Positions 33,801 through 43,779 of a DNA stretch of 64,000 bases are shown here, piece by piece. Position 1 is the stretch's first letter; every line of letters begins with the position of its first letter. Both the position numbers and the translations under genes were made by a program. The notes under the pieces were generated by a model. The model had not been told where the DNA came from and made no database searches. It saw only the letters and a program-made list of their open reading frames with translations. Location: NCBI GenBank assembly GCA_037447655.1, contig JBBHKE010001269.1, positions 124,001-188,000 of the forward strand, read 5' to 3'. The stretch is from Zygnema cylindricum (lineage: Eukaryota > Streptophyta > Zygnematophyceae > Zygnematales > Zygnemataceae).

Positions 33801-36800
33801 CCTCCGTTTGCCTCCATTTGAGTCCATTTGACTCTATTTGATAAGTGATCCCATTCGACTCCATTCAGCTTAATTTAACTCCATTCAATTCCATATTACT
33901 CCTTTCGACTCCAATCAACTCCATTTAGATGCATTCGCTCCATTCAACTCCATTTAGCTGCATTCGACTCCATTCAACTCCATTTAGCTGCATTCGAAGC
34001 CTTTCTTTTTCATGTTCTTCCACTGAAGTACCAACATTTGTTTGTATGTCCTGTCTGGTTGACAGCTGCCATATCGGAAACACAGAGTTTGCTGATTTTC
34101 GAGGATCGACAGTTGTCCCATTTTTGTGCTTCAACAATTGCAGTGGCCATGGGAAGTGCTTTTCTGGAACTTGCAAATGCGATGAAGGGTATTTTGGGAT
34201 TGATTGCTCATCATATCTCGACAAAGACAAACGCCCCAGGTGTGTTAACATGGAGTTGTTAGCGTCACTGCTGCAGTGAGAGCATTTTAATTGTTTTCAA
34301 ATTGCAAAATTCTGGAACCGGTGTTGCTCAGTGTCTTTATTATTCAAGCCGAAATAATGACAAATAGACAGGTTCATGGGTGAGAAATGATTTGCAAGTT
34401 TGCAACCACCTGAGGCATCCCCTATTGTTCGCAATATTGAAAACACAGCTTTTGTCCATAATGGAGTTTCACATGACCTGGATAACTTTCCATTATATTT
34501 TTTTGTGTTCCTATCATACATCTGCTAACTCTCTGAATGTAACCGTGAATAAACCCCAAGCATAGTGGCTGACATCTGGAACCATCTTGTATATTATTTA
34601 CGCATCAAGTTGGGAGGAAAGTCGGTAAGTTTTGCTTTTTTTTTTTTTCAGGTTAATTGAGTGACCGCCCTTACCATGGGTAAATGCCTTACAACCTTCC
34701 CCTTCAGAAGACGTGTTCTATCCAAAAATTTATGTGTATGATATTCCACAGTATTTCAATACTTGGCAATTCCAACACTCGCTGACAATGGATTGGTTGG
34801 AACAGTTTTACTTCATAGAACGCCTTCTGGCCAGTGGGTACCGAACCTCGGATCCAGAAGAAGCTCATTTCTTCTTCATTCCACTTATTCACAGGTAAGA
34901 GAAACTCGAGGGCTTTTGAATCACGATTAACCGTAGTCGATTTTGGCTTTCAATGTGGGTTTTTTTCAGTGTATGTTTCCTTGTAGGCGTCGAGAAGTTT
35001 ATTTATTTTAAATTTTGTCTCCTTTCAGAAATCGAGGGGGCAGCGCAAAATCTGCACTTGTAGCTGCTATGGAATATGTGAAAGGAACTTGGCCCAAATT
35101 TTGGGAACGACATGAGGGAAGGGACCACATCATTGTGGAGAATGGAGATTGGGGAGCCTGTGAAGTTGGAGAATATGGATTTTCTGAGCCACTTTTGGAT
35201 AAAGTGATTGTACTGACACTGTGGGGCCACCTTCATAATATGAAGCTTCAAGAGGATAGACCATGTTTCAAGCCTGGAAAAGATATTGTAATTCCCCCAG
35301 TAATGAGGGAAGATTTGTATAAACATGTGCCTTACTTACAAGAGACCGAGGACGTAGAGAGACGGAAATGGTTACTCTATTTCAAGGGCTCAGATGGAAT
35401 GGGAGCTGGTCCCTTTGGCCCTTATAAGTTGAGCTTTGGAGTGCGACAAACATTGTTCCGACTTTACCGTGGCCGTGAGAATGAGACTGGCATTTACTTG
35501 GAAACCACTGGGGGAATCCTGGATATTGATGATAGTTTTCTCCAAATGAGACATTCAACTTTTTGCCTCGCCCCAAGTGGATGGGGATGGAGTGAGCATG
35601 CTACACAAGCAGTCATTCTGGGTTGTATCCCTGTTATCATGCAGGTGAGCCCGGTTATGGTTCTGAAGTCATTGAAGATTGTTTTATTTTACGATGTGAA
35701 ACTCATTTTAAGGGAGGGTCAAAATGGGCACAATGAGAGAGAGAGAGTGAGAGGGAGAGACAGAGGAAATGAAAAATTAAACAATGGTCTTTAGGAACAG
35801 AGGTGTTTAACATCTTCTATGTCACCTAGGCAAGCATAGAGTGACTGCGCTTTCCTGGAAGAGTGAGATAATGTCATAATAAGTCAGAGGTGGCTTCTTA
35901 GCCCGTGTTGTCTTTTGAAATTCGACAACATGATCTAATTATCCATTTCAAATGTCTCCTTCAAGGTTAACATGGTAAATGTCACGCATCAAGCATCGAA
36001 TGTCAACGTTAAACACCTAACTTTTAGTGCCCACTTTTTCGTGATTTCGGTATTTGGTAATGTCAAGGAATTTAAAAATCGATAATTTGCCGCTAACTTT
36101 TGACTCCTCGGTAATTGACGATAAATGAAGGATAAGTTTACGGTCCTGGTACAAACCTGGCAAAATATTGACCGATCGCTTGATGGGACGAAAATCTTGT
36201 GTAAAAAATTCGAAAAACAAAAATCAGGGTACAAAGTCAAACATTTTCATACGGCCATTCATTAGGGTACCGTACAATGTAACGTACAGTAATGAGTTTT
36301 ATTTTCAGCATTGACGGATTACTAAACAAATCGTTTTAGTACTGAATACTGATGATATAGCATGACGATAAGAGCTGTTGGTCCGAAATTACATACAGAT
36401 TATTGGCAAATCCTACTCGATGTACAACACTAGATGTCAGTTAAACACTAATATCCACTATCATGCCAGTCGATGCCTTCCAGAATAAAAATGTTAAATG
36501 TCCTATGTCAGCAAGAATGTCAACACAAAATCTCAAATGCTTATTTTTTGGTCATTATCGAATTCCTTCAGTCTGTTTCATTGTCAATAACCATATCAAT
36601 GCCACTTGTCAAATGTCAAGTTTATCCCGTTATTGACTTTGGGGGGAGAGGGAGGGACAGCCTTCAGTTGTCCAGCCCTTTGAGGGTGACCTGGACTGGA
36701 AGGACTTCGCAGTGATTCTCCAGCCAGAGGATTTGCCTCGTATCGAGTCAATTTTGCAAGCAATTCCAATGAAGACCATTGCAGAAATACAAGCAGCATG

Positions 36801-39800
36801 TGCTAAAATATGGACCAGATTTGTGTGGACTAGCCCTTCTCTGAATCCTCTAAAAACTTACCCTGAAAGTGTTCAAAAATCTTGGGCACCCAAATTGGCA
36901 ACAGAGGATGTGGTGACGTCAGTGATGGAGATTCTTGGGAATCGTTTGAGACAGAGAGACACTGCATCTCTCTGGGTGAAAAAAGCCTCTTTGAAGAAGC
37001 AGGAGCAGTATATGTATGCAATCAATTTGCCTCGCAGATTTAGGAAGGCGACTCGGGAAGTTGTGAATGAATTGCACACAACTTGTCCTGCCGGATGCTT
37101 GGACCATGGAACTTGTAATGAAGAAACAGGTCTATGTGAATGTAAAGGAAGTTACATTGGTCCGACATGTGAAGATTTGGCGTTTCCTGCCTGCTACCTG
37201 GCACCTGGATATTACACTCCTTGTGGCTTTAAAACCTCCTGTGCTTGTAAACTGCAGTGTGACAGTTACCGGTTTGGAACGGATGGACTTTGCTTTGATG
37301 AAAATCGACACAATGGAACCGTTGAGACCGACATCCGCAAACTGTTGAATGGTCCAGAAGTGTTCCTCAATACGGATAACTTGGGACATGAACTTGGACC
37401 AAGAATGAAGGTTCCGGAGAATGAATGGCGGCATGAATGGACAAGTCCCTTTGACTGTCCATTGAACTGTTCAGGCCGTGGCGCGTGCTCCGCTAAGGAT
37501 AAAATTTGCCAGTAAGAAAGGGCTGGGACTTCATGAAATTGGTTTGCATCCATGGACTGAGCAGTTGTTAAGAGGTAGGAAGATTTTATGTGAGGTGTCT
37601 CTGCTCTCTGGCAGTATCCTCTTGACTAATCATTTTCTTATCGAAAAACAAAGCTCCCAGGTCCTGGGTGATGATCTGTTGGTCTCTTGTATCTCTCTCT
37701 ATCATTCTCTATCCCTTCCCTCCATCTCTCCTTCTCTCCCTCTCTCTCTCTCCCTCTCTCCCTCTCTCTCTCTCCCTCTCTCCCTCCTTCAAAGCAAGTA
37801 TATATCTCTGTCCCACGAGAGAGAGCGAGATTTTTTTTTAAGTTTTCCTCGAAACTGTAACATCCCTTGTAAGATCTCTTCTTGTGAGAAGTCGAAAGTA
37901 ACCTTCTCTGGCTCTCTGTCAGGTGTACGTGGGCTTATAACAGCTACGGATGCAGCCAAGTCGGAAACGTTCCATTTAACTGTTACAATGACTGCAACGG
38001 CCGAGGAGAATGTATCTGCAAATGCAACAAGGGATTCTTCGGACTCGACTGTGCTCTCTCCATTGGACCTAGTGGCCAGACAGAGTAAGATCCTGTTCCA
38101 GGTATTGTTTCTTTTTTTTCTTTTCTAACTTGTGTGGGAGAATTAGACTTATGTGCAAAATTTCTCAAATCAGGCTGCGGTACAAATGAATGACGTATAT
38201 GCTTCCCAATCCAATTTCTACATAGTCTTAAACCCCCTCTAACGAGTCAGCAGCTTATTCCATGAGGGATGTACGGATCTCTGATAGTCAAACTCTTTAT
38301 ATAGCTTTATTCATGAATCGCTTTAAGATCTAAGAAATTGAGGAATCTGGGTTTTCCACCAGTTTGTGCACCTTTATTTTGTATCTTTCAATCAATCACT
38401 GTTGCTTATCAGGGAGGATTTTGGGTATACGGTTTTTAACCATGTGGGAGTAGTCATATACCAAGTTCATATATTATCGCAATGTATTGAAATTGCTTGT
38501 CATATCGACAAAGAAAAAAAAAATTCTAAAACATGGCTTCGGCCCCGTCCTTCACGAAACGGAAACGTTAAAGGTCAAAGGTCGCGGTGTAAAATGAGCG
38601 ATGTCACTGTAGGGGAAACAACTGAAGGGGAAACAAGAAAGCACTACACGGGATGGACCTATTGAGATGTAACTCCTATTTGTTAGTAGTGCTTGTTGTG
38701 AGAGGATGTGAATTTTATGCAAGTCCTAGGCTTAACTATTAACCATAATAATGTGGCAGGGTAAACTTGAAAGTGAAATCTGAATTGCAAAAATCGCGAT
38801 GGTAAAACCATGTGTATAAAAGGGGTAAAACTGGAAAAACATTTAAAGACAACAAGAGTCACAAGAAAGTAAGCTACGTCTAAAAAGTGAAACCAAACAA
38901 AACTGACTGTTCACAGTTTACTATAGCACGTGGCATGGACAGTTTACTTTAGCACGTGGCATGGACAGTTTACTTTAGCACGTGGCATAGACACCCCAGT
39001 TGTAACTTAAAGCTTCGGACACAAAACAGTTGGAATATCGAAGCCCGGTGAGATCTCCGAATGGGTGGAAGAGATCGAGGGGTAACAGTAGATTCCGGAC
39101 ATGTCGGAATGAATGCGTATGGCAAACGCGAGATCGCCGCGGGATCGTTCACATTGGACGGACACAACAGTGTCCGTTGACTTTTTTCTGGAACCGTTTT
39201 GACCCGGCAAGTTTGTTGAGACAAAAAGCCGAGCGTTGGTGAACAATTTTGAAAGTCGGTTCAGACGGAGTTAACTACACCGCGAATTAGAGTAAAAAAA
39301 GTAAAAAAAATAATTAGAGTTATTTACTCTAATTTGTGTGATAGAACTTTTTCAAAACGGAATTTTACTCTAATTTATCAATAACTCTAATTTGGGCGTA
39401 AATTTGTGCGCTGAATATATCCACTGTAAATTATGTACAAGTACAGAATCTGACAAAACGTACAGTTTCAGGTCATTATGACGTTTGCATTACGCGGTTT
39501 GTTAAAACGCAGTTACATGAAAACGGCCTGTACTAAATCATTATTTGTACTTTTTTACTTAATAAAGTACAATTTTGCACGGTCAGACACCGACCGTACG
39601 CCACACTACTTAAAACGGCACTGTATTATAGTTATTAACGCTCATTCAAAAAGTACCTTAAATAACGTAAAGAATAATTTAGAATAATGTACTCTATTTA
39701 TAGTGATAGAGTCAAAATTTGGGGTGACGGAATTAGCATACATAACTCTAATTACGATTCGCGGTGTAGTGTATAAATAGTAGCGTAATAATCCAGGTGG

Positions 39801-42203
39801 TCGAATAGGGTTAATCCGTCAAGGGTAAAGTACCACTTGTACCGCACATTTATATGATTGGTTGAGAGGTCAGTCAAGGACCTTTCTGAGTATGAAAATC
39901 AAGCATAGGATTAAAGGAAAATCAGCAGAACAGTTTGTATCATTTTTATCACTTGATTTAAAAGACACATTTTTTGTGGAATATCTTTTTGTCTGTATGC
40001 TAAATTGAATCAAAATTTCCCAAAGGCAAATGAAGTACATGAGAACTTGGCTAGGGCCAGGTTAGAGAATATAACTGCAGAGTGATTATAAGTCGTGTCA
40101 GGCTCGAGTTGCCTATTTGCCAGGTTAGGATAGCTTAGCTGTTAGATACTCAAGTATGGAGGATTTTGATCAACAGGACCAGCAAACAATTCACTACCAT
40201 AGATGTTAAGTTGTTTTGTTTTTATGTTGTTTTATGAGTTCTTAAGTTGTAGTTTTATCATCGCAGGGTGATAGTGAAACCTCCGTTCTCATGGTCGAAC
40301 GCTGTCCCCGAACGTATATGGAATCCTAAGGAGGAGGTCACACCCAAAATATACGTTTATGAACTGCCCGGATATTTCAATACTTGGCAAGTCCAGCAAT
40401 CTTGGTATCTGGATTGGCAAGAGCAGATGTATTTTCTGGAGAGGATATTAACAAGCCACCACCGCACAGCTGATCCAAATGAGGCAGACTACTTCTACAT
40501 ACCCCTTATTCTAAGGTAATAACCTCTTCTTTCTTTTAGATGGGTTTTTTTGATTTGAGCATCGATTTTGAGGGTTATTATTTACAAAAGAGGATAAATT
40601 TAAGGTAATACATCATATGCCTATCGCCAGATTCTTGTCTATGATTAGCTTTCATTGATTTTTTGTATATGATTTTGTTGTTCTACACATGGACATCTGA
40701 CAGATCTCGTGGAGGCAAATCGTATGAAATTCTTGATTGGGCCACATCCTATGTGAAAGAACATTGGCCATACTGGAATGATTCCAACGGTTCAGATCAC
40801 TTTGTGTTGACCAATGGGGATTGGGGAAATTGTGAGATTGGCGACTATGGAAATCGGGGATCTGTATTGGGAAATATGATGACCATTACATTATGGGGTC
40901 ATACAAAAAACATGGTGATAAAAGATGAGGATCCGTGTTTCATAATTGGAAAGGATATAGTTATGCCTCCTGCTATGGCAGGCGATGTTTACGAACACGT
41001 CCCGTTTTTAAAGGAGGTCACAAACGATGGAACAGAGGCCTCCCCTAGAGGACAGGACCAACGTAAAACTTTGCTCTATTTCAAGGGCTTTTCTGCTCTC
41101 TCAAGGCCCGAGTCACTAGATGAGGGTTTTAGTTGGAGTTTTGGTGTTCGACAAAAGATGTTTACTCTTTACGAGAATCGGGAGAATGAGACAGGAATTC
41201 GTATAGTAGGCACAGAGGGATGGGTGCAAGGATATTTGGATGCAATGGAAGAATCCATTTTTTGTTTAGCTCCTGCCGGATGGGGATGGGGCATGAGAGC
41301 CACACAAGCAGCCATGGTGGGGTGCATTCCTGTGGTGATACAGGTAAGCCAAATTGCTTTCTATTTGAAAAGACCCTTCTCAGTTTTTCATTTCCTTTTC
41401 TTCCCTTTGCTTTTCATCGTCTTAAAACATGATAATGTAAGAGAAATTGTTTTCTCTACAAGGAAATTTTTCCTTGTCTCTGTTTATCACATAATGAACC
41501 AAGGCAACTTCGAATTGTTTTGTCGTCTGGTTCTTTCATGACATTAGGGCAAAGGGACAGTTATGCAATTATATATACCTTCCTAATGTTTGAAATACGC
41601 TTTAGTAATACACTTGTTTCTTGAGGCAATTGTGAGGTTTTATGATGTAGAAAATCATCACTTTTGATGGAAAAACAATTGTCAAACTGTGAATTACAAC
41701 TCTAGCTTGTGTGTTTTTCCATTTTTTTTGTTTTAGCAAAGAAACCATGTAACTGAGACGTTGTCTTTCCTCAAGGCAATGAAAAATACGAAACATAATG
41801 ATTTGATATTTATACGCATTTGTGGTATGTGTGCCTTTTTTTCTTTTAGCCCAATGTGGTTCAAGCTTTGGAACATGACCTTCTCGATTGGGACGAGTTT
41901 AGCGTTATTCTCACTAAGGACGATATTCCTCTCATTGGCGAGATACTGAGGGCCATCCCTCGGGATGTCGTAAGGAGAAAACAAAAAGCTTGTGCCGAAG
42001 TATGGACGAGATTCGTATGGTCGAGCTTCTCCGTCAACCCTCTCGAAAGGTATCCAGAAGAAATAAGGGACAAATGGGCACCCATTTTGGCGGAGAAAGA
42101 TACATTTGAATCGTTGATGGACGCACTTGGAAGACGATTACAAAAGCAAGAAAAAAACCCATTCAAGTCAATTAGGAAAAAGAAGAAGGTAAACATTGGT
42201 TAA
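27120..42203 (+). CDS. Three-module EGF-exostosin (GT47) protein, 14 exons, two in-frame stops
   Basis: Predicted exons: 27120-27808, 29195-29368, 30628-30873, 31184-31805, 32190-32923, 33148-33297, 34066-34239, 34652-34894, 35029-35644, 36661-37511, 37923-38084, 40267-40515, 40704-41343, 41850-42203. All junctions are GT-AG, all phases agree, and the total is 5,904 nt (1,967 codons plus TAA). The product has one N-terminal membrane anchor (residues ~24-46), then three repeats of [EGF, Cys-rich block, EGF pair, exostosin domain]. Exostosin/GT47 enzymes are Golgi glycosyltransferases that build cell-wall or glycoprotein glycans. EGF-bearing exostosins (ELG type) are known in green algae. Exons 5 and 10 each join the end of one exostosin domain to the EGF of the next module in a single open exon, so this is one polypeptide and not three genes. 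TAG at 32235 and TGA at 34662 interrupt the frame at conserved positions. The gene is either a recent pseudogene or affected by sequence errors. Confidence 0.75.
28000..28130. repeat. Degenerate ~20-bp repeats in intron 1
   Basis: About six units of aaaaggtatcctttttatc with drift. Confidence 0.6.
29195..29368 (+). CDS. Exon 2: EGF completion and EGF 1c
   Basis: Completes the split EGF (QCAPEWRGDSCE) and adds LFRCLSNCSDHGDCVGFVCR plus CHRGYFGADCS. 174 nt, phase 2 to 2. Acceptor gaacag, donor gtaagt. Exon 7 is the same length and is its module-2 counterpart. Confidence 0.8.
30628..30873 (+). CDS. Exon 3: exostosin N part, module 1
   Basis: Encodes FKPQIYVYELPGEFNTWQF...LDWPEELLFMERMLASPYRT...EEADYFYVPLILR, the conserved opening of GT47 domains. 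Acceptor acgcag, donor gtagga, 246 nt. Confidence 0.8.
31184..31805 (+). CDS. Exon 4: exostosin catalytic part, module 1
   Basis: RNPKGKKEALLKWAIEYISS..., then FCLIPGGWNWEIQTTEAASL plus GCIPVVIE, the GT47 signature (FCLxPxGxxxxxxxxxEAxxxGCIPVII). Acceptor tggcag. The donor gtctgc is weaker than in the parallel exons 9 and 13. Confidence 0.75.
32190..32923 (+). CDS. Exon 5: end of exostosin 1 fused to EGF of module 2; contains TAG
   Basis: PGLVQPFEGDLLHWS, stop, LSIQLELDDLPRI..., then FVWSSPQYNPF and, in the same frame, the module-2 EGF (CQEGCVHGFCNKELGVCQCL) and Cys-rich block. TAG is at 32235-32237, where exons 10 and 14 have Asp or Glu (LDWKDF, LDWDEF). Confidence 0.75.
33148..33297 (+). 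CDS. Exon 6: diverged EGF segment of module 2
   Basis: TCMWNHGREDFVNSGSM...DSCSKMGDCRPGFINTGCSMQ. The Cys spacing is less regular than in modules 1 and 3, and this exon has no separate counterpart there. Acceptor cgacag, donor gtacgt, 150 nt, phase-compatible. Confidence 0.6.
33608..33995. repeat. 10-bp minisatellite (GACTCCATTT)n in intron 6
   Basis: Roughly 38 imperfect units, with occasional length changes. It gives an artefactual MESNGVKW-repeat frame on the minus strand. Confidence 0.85.
34066..34239 (+). CDS. Exon 7: EGF 2c
   Basis: LCFNNCSGHGKCFSGTCKC then DEGYFGIDCSS, close to exon 2 (LSNCSDHGDC...GYFGADCS). Exactly 174 nt like exon 2. Acceptor ttgacag, donor gtgtgt. Confidence 0.75.
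34652..34894 (+). CDS. Exon 8: exostosin N part, module 2; contains TGA
   Basis: Phase-correct reading gives RLIE, stop (34662-34664), then PPLPWVNALQPSPSEDVFYP and KIYVYDIPQYFNTWQF...EEAHFFFIPLIHR. PPLPWVNAL parallels PPFSWSNAV of module 3, where Lys replaces the stop. A CGA-to-TGA change is the simplest origin. Confidence 0.7.
35029..35644 (+). CDS. Exon 9: exostosin catalytic part, module 2
   Basis: NRGGSAKSALVAAMEYVKGT..., then TFCLAPSGWGWSEHATQAVI plus LGCIPVIMQ. Acceptor tttcag, donor gtgagc, 616 nt. Confidence 0.8.
36661..37511 (+). CDS. Exon 10: end of exostosin 2 fused to EGF of module 3
   Basis: PSVVQPFEGDLDWKDFAVIL..., IWTRFVWTSPSLNPLKTYPE, then the EGF CPAGCLDHGTCNEETGLCEC and Cys-rich block, ending CSGRGACSAKDKICQ. 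No stop over 851 nt. The acceptor (ggagggacag) lacks the usual pyrimidine tract; phase and homology still select it. Confidence 0.8.
37695..37800. repeat. CT microsatellite in intron 10
   Basis: Runs of ctctctctccctctctccct. Confidence 0.8.
37923..38084 (+). CDS. Exon 11: EGF completion, module 3
   Basis: QCTWAYNSYGCS..., then FNCYNDCNGRGECICKCNKG plus FFGLDC. Acceptor gtcag, donor gtaaga, 162 nt, phase 2 to 2. Confidence 0.75.
38915..38992. repeat. 26-bp x 3 tandem repeat with G-box in intron 11
   Basis: Three exact-length units (38915, 38941, 38967) of agtttactttagcacgtggc atggac. Each holds the G-box-like core gcacgtgg. Confidence 0.85.
39278..39766. repeat. TA-MITE 5 in intron 11
   Basis: 489 bp, TA on both sides, left terminus CACCGCGAATTAGAGTAA, right terminus attacgattcgcggtg. 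Interior similar to 15110-15724. It lies inside the exostosin gene. Confidence 0.75.
40267..40515 (+). CDS. Exon 12: exostosin N part, module 3
   Basis: VIVKPPFSWSNAVPERIW..., TPKIYVYELPGYFNTWQV...LDWQEQMYFLERILTSHHRT..., YFYIPLILR. Acceptor tcgcag, donor gtaata. Confidence 0.8.
40704..41343 (+). CDS. Exon 13: exostosin catalytic part, module 3
   Basis: SRGGKSYEILDWATSYVKEH..., ENETGIRIVGTEG, then IFCLAPAGWGWGMRATQAAM plus VGCIPVVIQ. Acceptor tgacag, donor gtaagc, 640 nt. Confidence 0.8.
41850..42203 (+). CDS. Exon 14: exostosin end, module 3, and stop
   Basis: PNVVQALEHDLLDWDEFSVI..., VWTRFVWSSFSVNPLERYPE, and a basic tail KSIRKKKKVNIG ending in TAA 42201-42203. A gtaaac at 42189 could extend splicing, but no further EGF sequence follows. 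Confidence 0.75.
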   Translation, partial: PNVVQALEHDLLDWDEFSVILTKDDIPLIGEILRAIPRDVVRRKQKACAEVWTRFVWSSFSVNPLERYPEEIRDKWAPILAEKDTFESLMDALGRRLQKQEKNPFKSIRKKKKVNIG

Positions 42204-43755
42204 TACAGGTTTCGTATCAAGGTCTTGTTTGTTCTTAATTGCTTATTTAATTAACTTTTAGAATGCAAAGTTACACGTTTGAATTTATGTAATTAACGTC
42301 AACAAGGCTCTTTTAGTACTGTAATCCTTGCATGATCAATTCATTGATATTCCTCGGGACAATGGAGGCTTTTGGATAAAATAATGTATTTATTATGTGT
42401 TATATGCTTAATCACAAAGTGTGAATAAAACCCATCATTCATAATGAAATCCCAATATATTATCAACTTGGTGTGTAATGAAGATAGGTGTGGGACATTC
42501 CAAAAACCATGTCAAGGACAGATAATTAAGAAGGTTTTTCCAATGTTTTTTGTCTGTGTTTGGAGTACTCTTTTGAAATCTTTTGAGAATTTGTAGTTTC
42601 CACAATCTCCACCTATCCCTCACACACGTAAATGTACCATAGCGATAAGTTTACAATGCTTGGATGTCAAAATCATTTTATGCTCAAGGTTAGTTACGCT
42701 TGTCACACTAAGAGTTGTTGTTTCATTGCTTTTGGTGATCTTTCTGTGCGTCCTCTTTCTTTCCTATTTCAATTGTAGTTCCACCGATGCCCAACGCTTT
42801 TGCCTGTGATCTTTATATCTAGGGTGTCGGATATCCTCTAAAACTCCTTTTGCCATCCATCGACCTTCGTGAAAAGGAATTTCGTTTGAAAAATATTAAC
42901 GCAAATCGAACAGTAACAAAGCACGAGCTTACAAATTTTGGAATTTAATACGTTTTTACAAATCTTAAATTTCGCCCGTGCGTTCGGATGCGATGTCCAA
43001 ATTTTGTAATTTTTATAGTCTTGGACCATTCTCGTCGTTTGAACAAGAACCTACGTGGTACCAGTCGCAATAAACCACGCAGGAGATAGTTGCCTTGTTG
43101 GCAAGACCTTGATTGATAAGTGATCAAAATATTAATAAACGTGTTCGTACGATTACTGGTAACGCCTGATGACGAGAGCCCTTTGATGAACATTAGTTCC
43201 GCGGCGCGACGCATAATTTGGTCACGACAATTTGGTCGTGGACGTGGTACATGGTTCATGTTTCCCGTGTAATTCACTTTTGTTGGTTGCACAGAAAGAT
43301 TAAATTTTGTCATGTAGGTTGTTGGTCAAAAGAAAGAGGCTCCCACAAAAGGTAAAATTTTGACAATCGGGGAGGGAGCAACCATAAGCCCGAAAACAAT
43401 AACGTCAAGCATGTGAAGATCGACCTTCTCGAAGAGAAATTGGGATGTCAATCTAACAAAATTAAGATACTTTGGAGAAAGGCTTCACAATCCTGTTGAA
43501 TGACGTCAAACCTGTATGGTGAAAAGTCATCATGAAAAGAGGGGTTGAGCAAATATGCAAATGGCACGGGCCACGATACAGGATAAAATATCGCCTACAA
43601 CAATGGGATGGATTCTCCTATTTGGCCTCTGACAACCACCATGTAAGACGTATTAACGATACCACGAAACGTAGGAATGTATCCACTAATAATAAAAAAT
43701 CAGATGTTCAAAAATATATCGAAACACCTAACGACAAACTCAAGTAGCAAGACAA
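42204..43755. other. Intergenic, no supported gene
   Basis: AT-rich sequence between the exostosin gene and the non-LTR element. No recognised domain or repeat. Confidence 0.4.
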
Positions 43756-43779
43756 TGAGAAATGACCTTTGAAATGCAC

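Noticed and set aside
33593-33864. MESNGVKW-repeat protein on the minus strand
   Set aside because: Product of the 10-bp minisatellite inside an intron of the exostosin gene.
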